A program made the position numbers and the translations under genes. A DNA stretch of 64,000 bases from Protopterus annectens (Eukaryota; Chordata; Ceratodontiformes; Protopteridae): assembly GCF_019279795.1 (NCBI RefSeq), contig NC_056725.1:1069325068-1069389067 (forward strand), read 5' to 3'. Within the stretch, counting starts at the first letter, position 1. The number at the start of each line of letters is the position of its first letter. A model generated the notes under the pieces. That model was given only the letters and a program-made list of their open reading frames with translations, was not told where the DNA came from and did no database searches. Shown one piece after another: positions 31,801 through 44,850 of the stretch.

Positions 31801-34800
31801 AAATGTTTTTGGTCAAGAACTGGGTATGAAGCTGGCATTGGTTCATTTACAAGACTTGCGGACCATGTGTGGAAAAAATGACAAATGCAAAATCTGCTAT
31901 GTGGGTTATTAGCATTCCCTTGGAGGATTTAGAATCTAATAAGAACAGTACAAAAATGTATATATGCATTAATATAGTGTTATTTACATGAAGGCATTAC
32001 ATCAATTGTAGCTTTACCTAACCAGAGTTATCAAGTAAAAGATATCAGGAGCCACTGGAAAGTTTTTCTTAATAATCAGTAATGTGCCTATGAGTTCATA
32101 TTCATTTATAATAGGAAGTAAATAAACTAAACCTTACTCTATTAAACCAACACTATAGCAACATTCCAATAAAACCCTAATGCTTCACTTAGGAATTTAG
32201 CTCAGTTTTTGAAATAAACTGAAGGCTTCTGAATGAGCCATTCATGCTCTTCCCATCTAATGCCTTGGCTTCTTTATCTTCTAATATAATAGGTACGAGG
32301 TCACAAAGTATACTGATATGAGAGTCAATTTTATGAAGCCCATATGATTAATTCATTTGACAAAGTTCATACTCATGGGATATTTATTGTCTGCAAATAA
32401 TTATATCCTACAATTTAAGAGAAATAATTATGTTTTCAGCTGAAGCACTGAGTTTTAGAATAAGATACACAGAAAACATGATTTCAGTCGAAGAACTGAA
32501 TTTGAATAAGGTAGTCAGATAGACACCTCCCATTTTTTCCTCTCTTATCCTAAACATATGCAGTGATTGTGGAGTATTTAAAAAATCAATAAAGTCATAA
32601 TTCTATCTTAATAAAATAAAGTAAAACAAGAAACAGCATAATTATAGAGGCTGTGAAGTTATGGTAAAATTGTTTGTTACTATCTAGACAATGTGATGGA
32701 CTTAACTATCATTAAGATCAACAAATAATAAGTATTAAAATAGACAATTCCTTTGTTTATTCAACTTATTGAATTACTTCTAAAAAACAAGTTCAGATCC
32801 TTTATACCATATACTTATTCCATGATGTCAAAATAACATCTTGCTTATGGTAAAGCCAAATTTTGTTATGCAAAACAATGTTTAAAATTTACAAAGGTAT
32901 CAACTTATTAAAAAGTTCCTTTATTGGACAAAATAGTGAGGAGAGTAGACCAGCTATAGTAGTAACTAATGAGCCTGTAGGACTCTGAAAGCTCATGAAC
33001 AGTAGTGGCAGATAAGTTGAGCCATGCAGTACCCACTTAGATTTACGATATCTCATTCAAAATGATAAAATGGCAGATTTATCACCTGTAGCATAATAAG
33101 TTCAACATGATAAGGAACATCTTTATATTAGTGCCTTTTATTATTTAAGGAGGATGCTATGCATCCCATTTACTGTGGTGCTTTGCTGATGATCCCTGAA
33201 TTACATTTTGATTGAATGCTAACCGTAGTAATGATGATTGTCTCAGATTATGTTTGTGCTACTTTTTAATATCTTTATTACCAACTGCTGCCATCTCATT
33301 AATTATAGGATCATCTACAGGACCCATCTCTGTTTTTTCTTATATGATCCTGTTTATAGACCTAAAACAGTTATAGAAAACTGATTATTTGTGAACACCC
33401 TGATATTTACTGCTCCTCCTCTTCTGGTCTTTTGACTGTTCAAGACTGTTTTAAACTAAATATGTGACTCAGTGGTGATTTACAGTATCATAAGGATGGA
33501 ACCTACTGAACACCGCAATTTGTTAGGCAGGCTTTATGCTTACTTTTTTTTCAAGTAGTACTGTTATTATTCTTATCAGAATAAAATTGCTTTCCTAGGT
33601 AAACATTAAGGTTGAGGCATGCATAAATCCTCAATAATCCCAATTCTGTAGTACTCCTGGCAATGGGGTCAATACAATTCCCAGTCAAAAAACATTGTAT
33701 AGCTCTTTACTTCACTTCTTAAATATCTAGTCTTGCTGAGGGTATTGTTGGGTTTGAGTTAATTTTTTTTTAATGAATATTGTTTCCACCTAGAATTGTC
33801 TCATGACCATAGCTTCTTATTTACCTCTGCAGTCTTTGGGATAATCTTTGGAAGGATGACTACGGCATATTGCATTATATATCTTCTCTGTTGAACTATC
33901 ACTAGCAATAGAAAGAAAAGACAATTGCTGACTGTAACACATGGCTCTTACTGTGACTGCATTCAGCATCAATGGCATGCATTTGTCTGCCAAAAGAAAG
34001 CATCTTTACATCATACAAGAAAGAATAAGTAAGAATAATATATTTGCAAGGAATACTCATCAAACAATAAACATTAAAACTCATCATGTCTGAGAACCGT
34101 CTCAATTCAATATTATCTCACCTCTCTATAGGTATATAAATGTAGCAGTTCTTGCAAACAGGCAGTGTAGAATACTTCATAGCTATTCGGGGCAGTCTCA
34201 CACCTTGATTCTAACAATTATCTTAACTGAACACGTACATATAAAAGGAGGGTGAGCTCATTGTTTCAAGATGTTCTGACTATTTAAGGCAATAAACTCA
34301 AGTTACATACCAAAAGTTTAACTATTGTCCTTATCAAAGCACATTGATAAATGCACTCATAATTTCTTTCTTAAAACTTTAAAAGCTAAGTTGCATACGT
34401 TATTTAGTTATTTTGCATTATTTTGTATACGCTGAGCAATCAGCAGGATCTTTATTAACTCATTATTTGATCATCTTGCTTGATTTGTCACAACTCACTT
34501 TACCATTTCAGATTGTAGTTATCTTTCATTTAACAAGTCCTAACTGGGCTGTCATCAATGTGATTTAGGGGACTTTATAATTTTTCACAAAAATCAAAGT
34601 ACTTGAGCCTTAACCTTTGAAATAAATACATTTGAGGAATGATCAGTGAATAATCTTATGATCACTTTCTTTAGGACACAGTAGAATGCTACTGATACTG
34701 ATGTCTCAAAAACTTGAGAATTATGCAAAATAAACACATTTAAGTAAAAATACGTATCTGCAAGTCTATCAGACTTGTTAAGAATATACAAGGCAAAACA

Positions 34801-35711
34801 TTTACATCTAATTTCAGAAGCCCAGTAAAATGCACATAGCTCATAGTAGACCTTAAAGACAGCCATAGTTTTAAAAGATTAAAATGCAGTATTACTCTGG
34901 ATTACTTACATCATACTTGTTTGCCAGGAAGATTATCACAAGTTAAAATCACAGCAAAAATGTATTCAACACAAGCAGACAGAACCTTCAATTTTGCATA
35001 GAAAATAACATAATGACTTCTTGAGTTCCACTGCCAATGTCATAAAATGTCTTCAGGACCTAAACATTAAAAGTGCCTCACAATACCAATGAGAACTGCC
35101 CTGACACATCATTTCAACTGATTTACAGATTAATATAAATATATGCAAATTAAAAAAAATTAGTAAAGGCCCATGTCCAGATGGTACTGCTCCTGAAATG
35201 TGAAAGAAATGACCGTTGTTAATAATAGAAATATTGCTTAATATCTTTAATCTACCTCTCTTCAGAAAATGCATTCATTGACATTGTCACATTTATTTTT
35301 ACTTAAATATAAAAGTACTTATCACTTTCCTCATCATAAAGGGCAACATCTGTTAATAAAATACATTTGGAAATGTTCTCAGAAATAGTCCTAAGATTAA
35401 AATATTTCTTAGAATATTAAAAATGATTTTGTTAATAATTTTAATGATTAAAATCATCTTCAACATTGCTAGATAAATGATTAAACTGCCTTAATAATTC
35501 CTGAACAACCTAAAGAAAATATCATTATGATTTATCTTTTACTGAAATAGCTTACAGATTTAAGCCAAGAAAATTATCTCTTAATCTTGATATTGATAAT
35601 GCATAAGTTACCACTAGCTGTAAATATTTATACATTGCAATGTTACAAAGAGTCTTCCTGGAGGAATTACACAACCCCAAACAATTTATAAAACTTAATA
35701 AACATTTTGTG
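31801..35711. other. AT-rich DNA, nothing recognised
   Basis: 3.9 kb without a usable ORF, terminal repeat, microsatellite or homology to the rest of the window. It is the largest stretch here not explained by transposons. It could be unique intergenic DNA or repeats too old to recognise. Confidence 0.6.
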
Positions 35712-35999
35712 GGGGGGGTTCAGTAAAGCCTGCACTGTGGTTTTTCACCATGTCAGCAGATGGCTGTGGAAAAATTTGAATTCAGTAAGGGCTGCATAGA
35801 GGCGCTCACCCCCGTGGACACTAGTTAAACACCATGGTATGCTAATCGGCTGCATAAGCAGACAAATAACATGAAAATGAAGCTGGGAAACATGTTGGAG
35901 CAATTCAACACAGTAGGAAGCAACCATGTAATCTCCGTGCTGGTGTTCTGTCTGTATTCGAAAACATTTCAAATACAGCCACAGAACTAGTCTACACGG
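35712..35999 (+). mobile_element. Harbinger end fragment
   Basis: Begins GGGGTTCAGTAAAGCCTGCACT and continues with ATTCAGTAAG, GTATGCTAATCGGCTGCATAAGC and TTGGAGCAATTCAAC. It aligns in order with the first ~250 bp of Harbinger-3 (57540-57750) and with the right end of Harbinger-1 (reverse of 25290-25140). Cut off at 35999 by an M-family MITE. Confidence 0.65.
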
Positions 36000-36564
36000 C
36001 ATACCTCTTAACCTCTTAGAGCAAGATATCTGGAGAAAGCCATCAATAATGGGGGAGAAAGGGCCAGGATTAGGGACACTTTTTAAATATTGATCTTACA
36101 AACTTAGAAAATTGATAGAAGAACAGGTTTGCAAACATACCTTGACCTCTCTGGACAAGACATTGGGACAAAGACATAAATAATGGGGAGAAAAGGGCCA
36201 GAAATGGGGACACTTTTTAAATATTGCTCTTACAAACTTAGAAAATTGATAGAACAACAGATTTACAGTAGCAGTTAACAGTTTTGCATACCTCTTGACC
36301 TCTTACAAATACCTCTCAGCCTCTTAGCACAAAAAATCTGGGTTGCTCTTACTAACTTAGAAAGTTGCTAGTATAACAAGATTTGTGTTAGCATGCATTT
36401 TGTGAAGGTCATGAAATCTGAAACTTAAATTAATGTAATTATTTAGTGGCTTTAATCGTTACATCATCCCCGTGATTTATCAAACAATATTTATAAGGAA
36501 CAGACCAAAAAATATGAGGCACAAACTGGATATTCTGCAAAAATCTGTACAGTTGAGAGGTATG
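36000..36564 (-). mobile_element. M-family MITE array (reverse orientation)
   Basis: Starts CATACCTCTTAACCTCTTAG and ends GTTGAGAGGTATG at 36564. It contains a doubled internal segment: ACACTTTTTAAATATTG occurs at about 36078 and 36207. This looks like two or more M copies joined or nested. The outer flanks CTACACGG and CTAGATAT do not form a convincing 8-bp duplication. Confidence 0.65.
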
Positions 36565-36729
36565 CTAGATATGGGTAGCTGGATAAGTTTAAAATAAACA
36601 AGAGACAAAGGCTCAACATAGGAACATTTTTTATATGTAATACCTTCCCTTCTATGCTTAACATTCAGCTCCCCTTCAGTTTCCCTAGCTATATTCTTGC
36701 TAACCATGTAGATTCAGGGCTGTCAATAT

Positions 36730-37110
36730 GGTGAAGATACAAAGGAAGTCTGAACTCATTAGAATTGCTGAATCTCAAAAAGTTGGATCCATGTGGGGAT
36801 GTTCTCATCATGTAGGCACTCCCTCAGTGTTTGTGTTTATGAGATGGCAACTGTGATTGCTTACATCATCAGGTGGGTGTGTTAGATTACATTTCAGCCT
36901 CTAGCGCATATAAATGGATTAAAGCAGCAACAGCCCTTAACATTCTGTTTGTGTAGACTTCCCATGTCTGTACTCCAAATGTTTTGACATCCACAGGAAA
37001 AAACAGCATGGAGTCTACATAGATGTGTTATAGCTTGTTGAATAGCTCCAGAGTGTTGGTTTGGTTGATTAGCATGAAATTCAGCTGCTTATGCTATATT
37101 TTGCATCTAT
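36730..37110 (-). pseudogene. Rearranged Harbinger pieces, transposase N-terminus
   Basis: 36735-36850 is an inverted copy of the left part of Harbinger-1 (11655-11745). 36890-37105 matches the transposase N-terminus on the minus strand (25200-24985), including the AACATTCTGTTTGTGTAGAC region and the GCTATTCAAC-type leader. Plus-strand Myb-side sequence follows directly. In Harbinger-1 these parts lie at opposite ends, so this is a rearranged or fused copy. Confidence 0.6.
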
Positions 37111-40100
37111 AAAACACAGACAAAGGCAGATGCAATCTAGTAATAATCTACACCATTATAAAAAGGCAAACATGTAGCTAGCCAAACTGATAGTGAGGAG
37201 AGTTGTATATGTTTGAAAGACTGCAAAAATGCTTTTTCTTCAGGATATATCTGTACAGAGAAGTACTGAACTTCAACAGGTATGTTCCCATTTTGTCACC
37301 TTTCATACTGCATATGCTGGAATATATTTAAGAACAATGTGAAAAAAGGCTTTTCCATTTTTTTTTCTGTATGCATTAGGTAGAAGTGTACTGATGGCAT
37401 GGGCATGCTTGTCAAGCCATTTCAGAGCTACACATGACTGCCAATACATGAAAATGGAATGCTGTGTGATAAATATGTACAAATGTGTCAGGGACAGGTC
37501 CTTTGACAGCGCTTTTAGCATTTCAAAGAGGTTTTGTTAGCAAAATGTGTCATCTGTCTGTTCTTTTGTGGGGGAGGGGGGCAAGGATGAGTTACTGCTA
37601 TGGCACATACAAAGATATGTTGCTCTTGCTACTTCCCTTGTTTTGCATCCTCCCTGCTGCTTGTGTTTTACATCTCTAGACTGTTTCATGATTCTCCAGT
37701 GGGTAATACTGACTAGCTACCTTTTGTTTTATCTGGAAACAGTTGTTTTGTAGTTATGTGATACTTGTTTTTTAGGACACCTACAAGTATATCACTCAGG
37801 TGTGTCAATCTGTAGAGACCCCCTTCAATGATGCTGAAAATCAAGTTATAGTTGATGGGTTTCAACAACATGATGCTTTTCTCCTGAAAAAGGGATGGGG
37901 AGATATGGCCTGTAAGATGGGGAATATGGGAGCAGATTTTGCATGAAGTCAATGCCATGGGTGGCCATGACAGAATATATGAACAGGTGTGCCAGAAGGC
38001 CATGACATGATAACATCTGCAAGAAGGTGAGCAGCTGAAGTATTCTATGAAAAAATGATTACCGCAGGTGGGCCTGCTAGAGAACCACCACTAACCCCCA
38101 ATGAGGAGCTCCTGAGCCAATCTGAGAAATCCAGACAGCTTCCAGGACAGTGCAGTACAGCATGTCCTGGATGTGGGCGCAACACCTTCTGAGACAGCAA
38201 GCATGTTCCAGGAGGAGCTTCCAAGTAAGCTTTGATATCTCAACAAATGAATACTGTTGTATAGTAAAACAATTGAAATTAATAAGTTAATTCTGTATCA
38301 ATATGTCTTGTTTTGGGGGGTGGATTGAAGATTGGTACATTTACAAGTTTAGTTTGGGGTTCTCAGACAAGTTCTTGTACAAAGTCTCATTAATGCACAT
38401 ATACAGGGGTAAATGTATTAACCCCTGTGTTACTGTTAATTGTGATGATGTTGCCCTTACCTCTTGCTTAACTTGTTCCTGGACCGTCTGGAGTACAGGG
38501 CAGTACATCTTCTGCAGATGGTAAGCCAAATACTTTTATGTCAGTAGTGCTGAGAAATTCAAAGAAATATTATATTTTGTGATTTTGGTTTAAGGCCTAT
38601 TGTGTGTATTGCTGTACTGTCTCTAATAGTGCCAGCACAGTTTATTTGTTAGCATATATTACATTATAGTGGAGCAGGTATCAATGTATTCCTGTGTTTC
38701 TTGGATTTTATCACAGGTGATAATGAGAGTGGGAGTGTGGGCACTGTGCCACCTGATGTCAGTATATCAGCAGACTTTGATGGTGGCCAAACTGAGGCAC
38801 AGTGTGGGGGTGCACATTTTGAATCTGAAACAGAGGTTGACATACAGCCATCCCCTGCATTTCTATCATACAGAGCCAGTAGGCCTACTCCTACCCAATC
38901 CACTGAGCTCACAGATACTGGACAGGTGCAGGATGAAGACATTCATCAAGGAAGTGTGGCTACTGCACCATCAGTGCTGTTGAGTCCATCTATAGCCAAA
39001 GTGTGGGTGGGGTGCCATGCAGGAGGAATGATAGTGATGCTTGGAGGGGACCTGCTGTCCCTCCTCTACTTGGTGCAGGTGTCACCTCCCTTGACACTCA
39101 ACATATGTTTAGGGCCATCATGGAGGCACAGACATGTTCCCATAGGTGCTCCAGACAAATGCTCAGTGTTGTGGATGTGGTACAGTCTGACATGCATCTC
39201 TGACTCCACCATGTTGCCAGTTCACTGGATTGGATGTATGACACATTGGAATGAGGGGTGTCTGTGATTGACTGAGGGGTGTCTGTCATGAAATGAGAAG
39301 TGCCTATGATGGAATGTCTGCTGGCAGGGGAATAGCATCATCATGGTCGTAGTTCAGACACATCATCTGCTGTCAGCCAAAATGGCAGTGACTGATCATG
39401 CTACCATAGTGACAGCAATTACACTGCTCAGTCAGTGAGTCTGCTGTCCACACCCAGGTGTAGCAGGCCATAGGATCATGGTCCTGGGTATCCCTGCATA
39501 GGGAGCTTGTCCAGCAGACATCAGTCACGTTACATTCACATTAGGCACTGCATCTGACCATTGGCGTGGAACTCTTGGCAGAGGCAGTTCTTGTGGTCAG
39601 GGATGACAACGATGAGCTTCCACCTCTACCATGCATGGCTCACACCTGTGTGACAGACCAAGACATAGAGCTGGCACAGAGCTTGGCTGTGTTCATGCAG
39701 ACACTCATTCACCAATTTCATCTGGAGGACCCCTACAGACACACACAACAGTTGCTCAGTTTGTCTCAATGGACATTTGTTTTTTTATTCCAATGTCTGC
39801 CTTCTTCTCCTTCCTACCCACACACACTTACCAACATTTTGTGTCAGCCTAGGATTCTGCCCCCAGTACCCTGTGTAAATGATAACTGCATCATAGCCTC
39901 ATTTTCAATCTTTTGGACTCAGGGATACAAAAGTTGTGCCTGATGATCAGGGTGCATAGCTAACTTAGTGCTTAGTATATCTGCATTTATGTTGTTGAAT
40001 TGGCCATTTTCCTTTGACTTATATTGGCCTTTGAAAGTTAAACAGTTGATAGCATCAAAATTTCACAGTGTCATAGCAAATGATCCTGTGAGGGTGCTGA

Positions 40101-40172
40101 TGTCAGAAATTGCAATGTGTATCATTACTTTCTAACTTCTCTCTTTAATGGTCTTCCAGAAAAATGTATGGT
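37110..40172 (+). mobile_element. Harbinger-2, Myb-like half
   Basis: Collinear with 11770-14850 of Harbinger-1, from the GTAGCTAG(C/G)CA segment through the Myb-like exons to the TTAATGGTCTTCCAG region. Similarity ends near 40172 and no transposase follows, so the element is truncated or deleted on the right. Confidence 0.75.
37780..38930 (+). pseudogene. Harbinger Myb-like accessory gene, copy 2
   Basis: After the acceptor TGTTTTTTAG the exon reads FNDAENQVIVDGFQQHDAFL, then in another frame EQILHEVNAMGGHD and YEQVCQKAM (about 37930-38010). The pattern VNA.G....YEQV..K is the third-helix region of the Harbinger Myb-like domain. Later exons follow (GCAGATG/gtaag at 38521; acceptor TTTTATCACAG then GTGATAATGAGAGTGGG at 38717), with an acidic tail to about 38930. 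Better preserved in the Myb helix than copy 1, but frameshifted. Confidence 0.7.
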
Positions 40173-40261
40173 GCACATCATAAGTCATGCCATCATATTC
40201 AGATCTTAGGATTGTATGATGGCACTGTAATCAAACCTTATCATAACAGTCATATGGTATA

Positions 40262-40370
40262 ATGCTCTCTTTTGCATGTACCTCTACAGACACATGCAGC
40301 AGCTGGAAAGACCACATGTCTTTCTTAGGAAAATAACACAAGGCCTACAGACCAATGCATGATGCATGTG
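40262..40370 (+). pseudogene. Tiny CR1 ORF2 fragment
   Basis: Reads YNALFCMYLYRHMQQLERP followed by FLRKITQGLQ, matching the thumb region IEYNAPFGMYLTRHLQQLERPQ of copies B and C. Both ends are missing. The following 360 bp up to the (GT)n tract is unassigned. Confidence 0.65.
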
Positions 40371-40729
40371 GATAGACTAATACATATGAAACTGTTATCT
40401 GTCTGGTATAGGATGAGGTAACATCTGTCTGGACTCCAGGCCAGTGTTTCACCATGCCCTGGTGGGGTGAATACATATCCAGATATCTGATATAGCTGAT
40501 GACATCAACAGTGTCTGTTAAGAGTATGGTAATAACAGTGTCCCACATGCTGTGGTAAAAGTCTCTCTGTAATGTCAAGCAAGAGAACACACATTTGACT
40601 GCAGTGAGAATAGAAGCCCTATCTATGTACGTGCACAGACTACAGAACACAATATGTAATGCAAGCACCACATCGCAAGTCTGTCTTTTGCAACTGCAGC
40701 TGAACTTATCGTACATGACATTAGCAGCT

Positions 40730-40732
<3 letters not shown>

Positions 40733-40815
<83 letters not shown>

Positions 40816-40851
40816 TGTGTGTGTCTGTGTGTGTGTCTGTGTGTGTGTGAG
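40733..40851. repeat. (GT)n microsatellite
   Basis: About 80 bp of pure GT followed by a GTCT-interrupted stretch. It lies just beyond the 3' end of CR1 copy A. Confidence 0.95.
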
Positions 40852-41163
40852 AGACAAAATGTTGGCAGGCCTGCATAGGTTTATAGCTTTATAGGTTCAT
40901 ATGAGGCAACTATCATAATGGCCCAAGGTTCATAGGTTCATAGGAGGTTGCTATGCTAATGGCCCTAGGACCTTATCAAGCCTAACCAAGTTGTACCATT
41001 GTTCACTTATAGACAAAAATATGTAGTCCATATTTGCAATTCCATGATCATCACTGGTTAACCCTGTCTAAGAGTGACATAAATTAAATCTCGAGGGAAA
41101 ATCTACACTTTCCCATACAGCTGTCTCAGTTACACTTAAATAGGGTCATTGAGGAGCTCAGTT

Positions 41164-43771
41164 TCACATGAATTGTAATTTTGTTCCATATGAATGGCCA
41201 TTTCTGGAAGACATATCTGTTTCTCTCCAGCATGTCTTGTTGATGTCACAGCCTAGGTTAAGGTCCCTAGAGTGAGTGAGTCTTGTCGCATGTGATTTGC
41301 AGAGATGCAGAATTTCCATTACGTTAGAGTTCAGGACTGTTCTATAGGCCAGCCACAAGTCACCTCTCATCCGAATATACAATACAGAGTACAGTGACAG
41401 GGCCTTCAGTCTGTCCATAAAGGTAATGTGTTGGAAGTTCCTGGATTTTCTTAGTGAAAAACCTCTGAGGGGTCTCCAGTTGCTGCAGGAGTCAAAAAGG
41501 GTCATTGTAATCTATTACTGGACTGATGAGGGATGAGAATGGTTGAGTTATGACATACATAGTCTTGGATGCTATGCCATCACTTTTGAGGTGTGCAACA
41601 TAAATGACCTTCATTACCACTGTGGACACATCAACTTACATTCCCAAATCTCTCACCATTAGGTTAGAACATGGGGAGGCATATTATTAATAGTGTAATT
41701 TGCATAGACCTCTCCTTTGCTGAAAAGGATAATAGTGCATTATTTTGGGTTAACTGTAAGTCCATGGCTTTGGCAACAATAATTTATGTATGTAAGCATA
41801 TTTTATAGTATGTTGACATAGTTCAGGTATTCAGTGATTGCACCCTGTTTGCAGTCATCGTGGACTTGTTGAGCTACAGGCCATGTTTTTCTCCCTGATT
41901 TTCTGAGGACTGCATTCCAAACAGTAGGATCCACAGCACAGACCCATGTGGGACACCACTGGTAGCAGGTCTGCTGGTAGAGGTGGAATCCCCACCTATG
42001 ACTGTATGCATTCTGTTGGTTAGCCAGTTGCTTACCCATCTAATAACATATGATTATTCCCAGTTGGGTGAGTTATGATGCATCAGTGAGGGAGTGTGTC
42101 AAAGTCCTTAGGCAAGTTGAAATAGGCAGTATGTTCTAATTTGCCTTCATCCAGGGCTTTGGTGACACACTCAAAGAATTCCACTAGGTATAACAGGCAT
42201 GATCTGCCCTTAATGAAGCCAAAGTGGGTTGGGTGAAAAGTTTGAAGGCAACCAATGTCCTTGTTGGTAAGGTCCAAGATGATTCTTTCCATGGCCTTAG
42301 AGATAAAGCTGGTCAGGCTTATGGATGTATAGTTCCCTAGGTCAGTTGAGGGACCCACTCTGTGCAAGGGTATTATGGTTGCTGTTTTTCCCTCTGCCAG
42401 GACAAAGTCAGTACTTAGACTGTGGATGAATAGATTACCCAATGGTTCTGCTAACTCTTGATTCACCCTGTCTAGTAAGCAGCCTGGTATATTATCTTGT
42501 CCCACAGAGGCTTTGATTTTGGCATTGCTGAGTGTGATTATGACCAGTTATTTGGAGATAATAAGTAGAGAACTGTTGAATGATATGCTGTGGGGTATGA
42601 TTAGTGGTGACAGAGGTGTGAAATTGTTGCCAAACCTGCCTGCTAATGGGTTTTCTATGTCCACAGGTACACTATGAGTGGTAGTGCCCACTCTGAATTT
42701 GGTGCAAAGCCAGGCTTTCCCTTCTAAATTATAGACATAGCTAAATAATGCCTTCTGCTAATTCTTAGCTATGGATACTAATCTAGGTTCATTATTACCT
42801 TTAGAGGACTTTACAAGATGTCCGAGTTGCTTGTTATAGCTATGGAGGGTGTTCTGCTGAGATTGTTCCCTCTTATTCCTGGACATCATTTTCTTCTTTT
42901 GTATAGTCTATTTATGCTAGATGTCCACCTGGTGGCTTTTTTCATGAGCAAGTTTTGATCCGTTCAGGTACAGCTAAGTCTATACACTTGTGAAGGTGTT
43001 TATGCAGAGCATTTGTGTACACATCCAAATAGGAGTCTTTACTGTCAGTGGTGGCAGTAGGTTAGAAACTATATATGCCATCTCTTAGGAGATTATAGTT
43101 TGCTTTGCAGAATTTTTTTCCACCTTTTGTATCCTGAGGGGGATCAGGTACAACTGTTACATTGAATGTGACTGATTTATATTCAGACCTCACCAGGGAT
43201 GGTCTCACACACAGGGTGGTGCAGTGGTCTCCCGTGTTGGTGAGTACTAGGTCAAGGACATTCGAGCCCCTTGTGGAGGTGCAAACTAATTGTTCCAGAG
43301 CACTCATGTTTAAAAAGTGCAGGAATCTTAGGGTGAGCATGTCTGAGCTTATATATGTATCCCAGTCTATGGAAGGATAGTTAAAGTTACCCATGCCTAG
43401 GCTGTTGGCTGTATTATGAGTGACTCAAGTAAGTCCAGAAAGGCACTTTGTGGTTTTCATGGTTCATGTTGGTGGACCTGTAGATAACAATGACATGGAG
43501 AAGGGTTCCTCCTACAGTCAGCTGGACTTGTAGTAACTCTAGGGAGTCATACGATTGAATCTGTCTTGAGGTGTACTTCTTTTATGAAGATGAATACACC
43601 TCTTTCTTTAGTTCTTTCACATTCATTTTGTGGCCTGAATGTGTCAAAGACATTATAGCCTTTCATGGCTTCATGGCCAGAGTACTCTCTGCAGCCTTAA
43701 AACATGTCTCTGTGACTGCACAAGCATCATCTTCCCAAGTAAGAAGTGTCTCCATTGAGTGTAGTTTCTGA
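41164..43771 (-). pseudogene. CR1 ORF2 (copy A)
   Basis: Endonuclease pieces 43771-43062 (GNFNYPSIDWDTY, where the expected GDFN is GNFN; LDLVLTNTGDHC; SEYKSVTF). RT piece 42505-42083: GQDNIPGCLLDRV, TIIPLHRVGPSTD, GFIKGRSCLLYL, NLPKDFDTLPH. FADD region lost in frame breaks around 41800. C-terminal piece 41505-41164 with LSLYSVLYIRMRGDLW. Many lesions; dead. Confidence 0.85.
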
Positions 43772-43772
43772 T

Positions 43773-44834
43773 TTAGATGCCTAGCATTAAGCAGCATAAC
43801 CTTGAGTTTGTCCTTTGAAGATATTTTTCCATCAGGAAGTTGGTTCTTATGACATTGTCTAAAAAAGTAACTATGGGGGTAGCAAGTACCTTGGCCAGTA
43901 ACAAAAAGGCAAGAGGTGACAGATGAAGACCATTACTGGCAAAGCAGCATGATCTGTTGACCATATCTTCCCAGCCTGACAACTACTGGATCCCTCTGGA
44001 GTGACACCAGTAGTTAACCCAATTGTTAAAGTCAATAATTCTTTTGTTTGTATTGAGGTATCATCATGGGTGAAACTAGAATGGTGCTTAGGGCTATGGA
44101 CATACCTGTCTGAGACACATAATCTGAGAGGTCAGTCATATCTCTCTTCATATAATCCAGTGAGATATGTCAAGTTATTTACTCCAACATGAAGTACGAC
44201 AAAGGTGTAACTGTGGTTGCTGTTGTTGTTGAGAGACTTGAGTGCATGCATGACTTTGCAGATCCTGGCACCTGACAGGCAGCTCTCTGTGACTTTCTCC
44301 TTGTATAGCCTGGGGTGGGGGGCATCCTTGTGTCTCACTATAGATTTGCCTATGGCCAAGACATTGTTTTTGAGATGTTTTGCCTTAAGGGGCTAATAGA
44401 TGAGACACTGATATGTTTGTTTTTATGTGTAGTGGGTTCCTTTGGGACTGTCATGTGTGTAGAAGTTTTGTTTTTAAGAGGTTTCTGATCTGCTGTATGC
44501 TTTTAATGAGTACATCTGTGTATGTGGGTTTATGTGTTGTGCACTTGGTTTGTTGAAGAGGTGAAGTTTGTGTGCTGATAATCTGTTTGATATCCAGTTT
44601 GTTGTTATCTGAAAGAGAGAGCATTAATTCTAGATTCATTGTATAATTGCATGTCTCACATATTGTATTGCTAAGTTGTAGGATTATATCATTATCACTA
44701 TACATGAGATAATAGAATCCTAGCTCTGCAAAAACGCAAGTACCCTTATTAAGCATATTTAGATGGCCCTTGTTATTAGATCTATTTTGTGAGCAGCAAA
44801 GACTGGCCTGGTCTATGAGGGACATAGGTGCCAC
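43773..44834 (-). pseudogene. CR1 ORF1 (copy A)
   Basis: N-terminal part 44834-44451: LCCSQNRSN..., LGFYYLMYSDND and CETCNYTMNLE, the Cys-rich block. Esterase part 44359-44132: AIGKSIVRHKDAP, where the GDS box reads GKS, and VVLHVGVNNL. C-terminal block 43982-43773: FASNGLHLSPLAFLLLAK, where the usual DG.H reads NG.H. Loss of several catalytic residues plus frameshifts shows old decay. Confidence 0.8.
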
Positions 44835-44850
44835 TCAGAGGCTGAAGTAG

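Larger units (their letters stand above)
40870..44850 (-). mobile_element. CR1 LINE, old near full-length copy A
   Basis: Minus strand from the ORF1 start (44834) to a 3' end at 40870-41000. The 3' tail is doubled: GGTTCATATGAGGCAACTA (40899) and GGTTCATAGGTTCATAGGAG (40929), each followed by a TAATGGCC segment. More diverged than copies B and C and probably another subfamily. Its 5' end faces a mini-CR1 on the opposite strand (44851-45118). Confidence 0.85.

Noticed and set aside
31801-35711. Host exons in the transposon-free stretch
   Set aside because: No open frame with domain similarity or convincing splice-site pairs; host sequence cannot be excluded.
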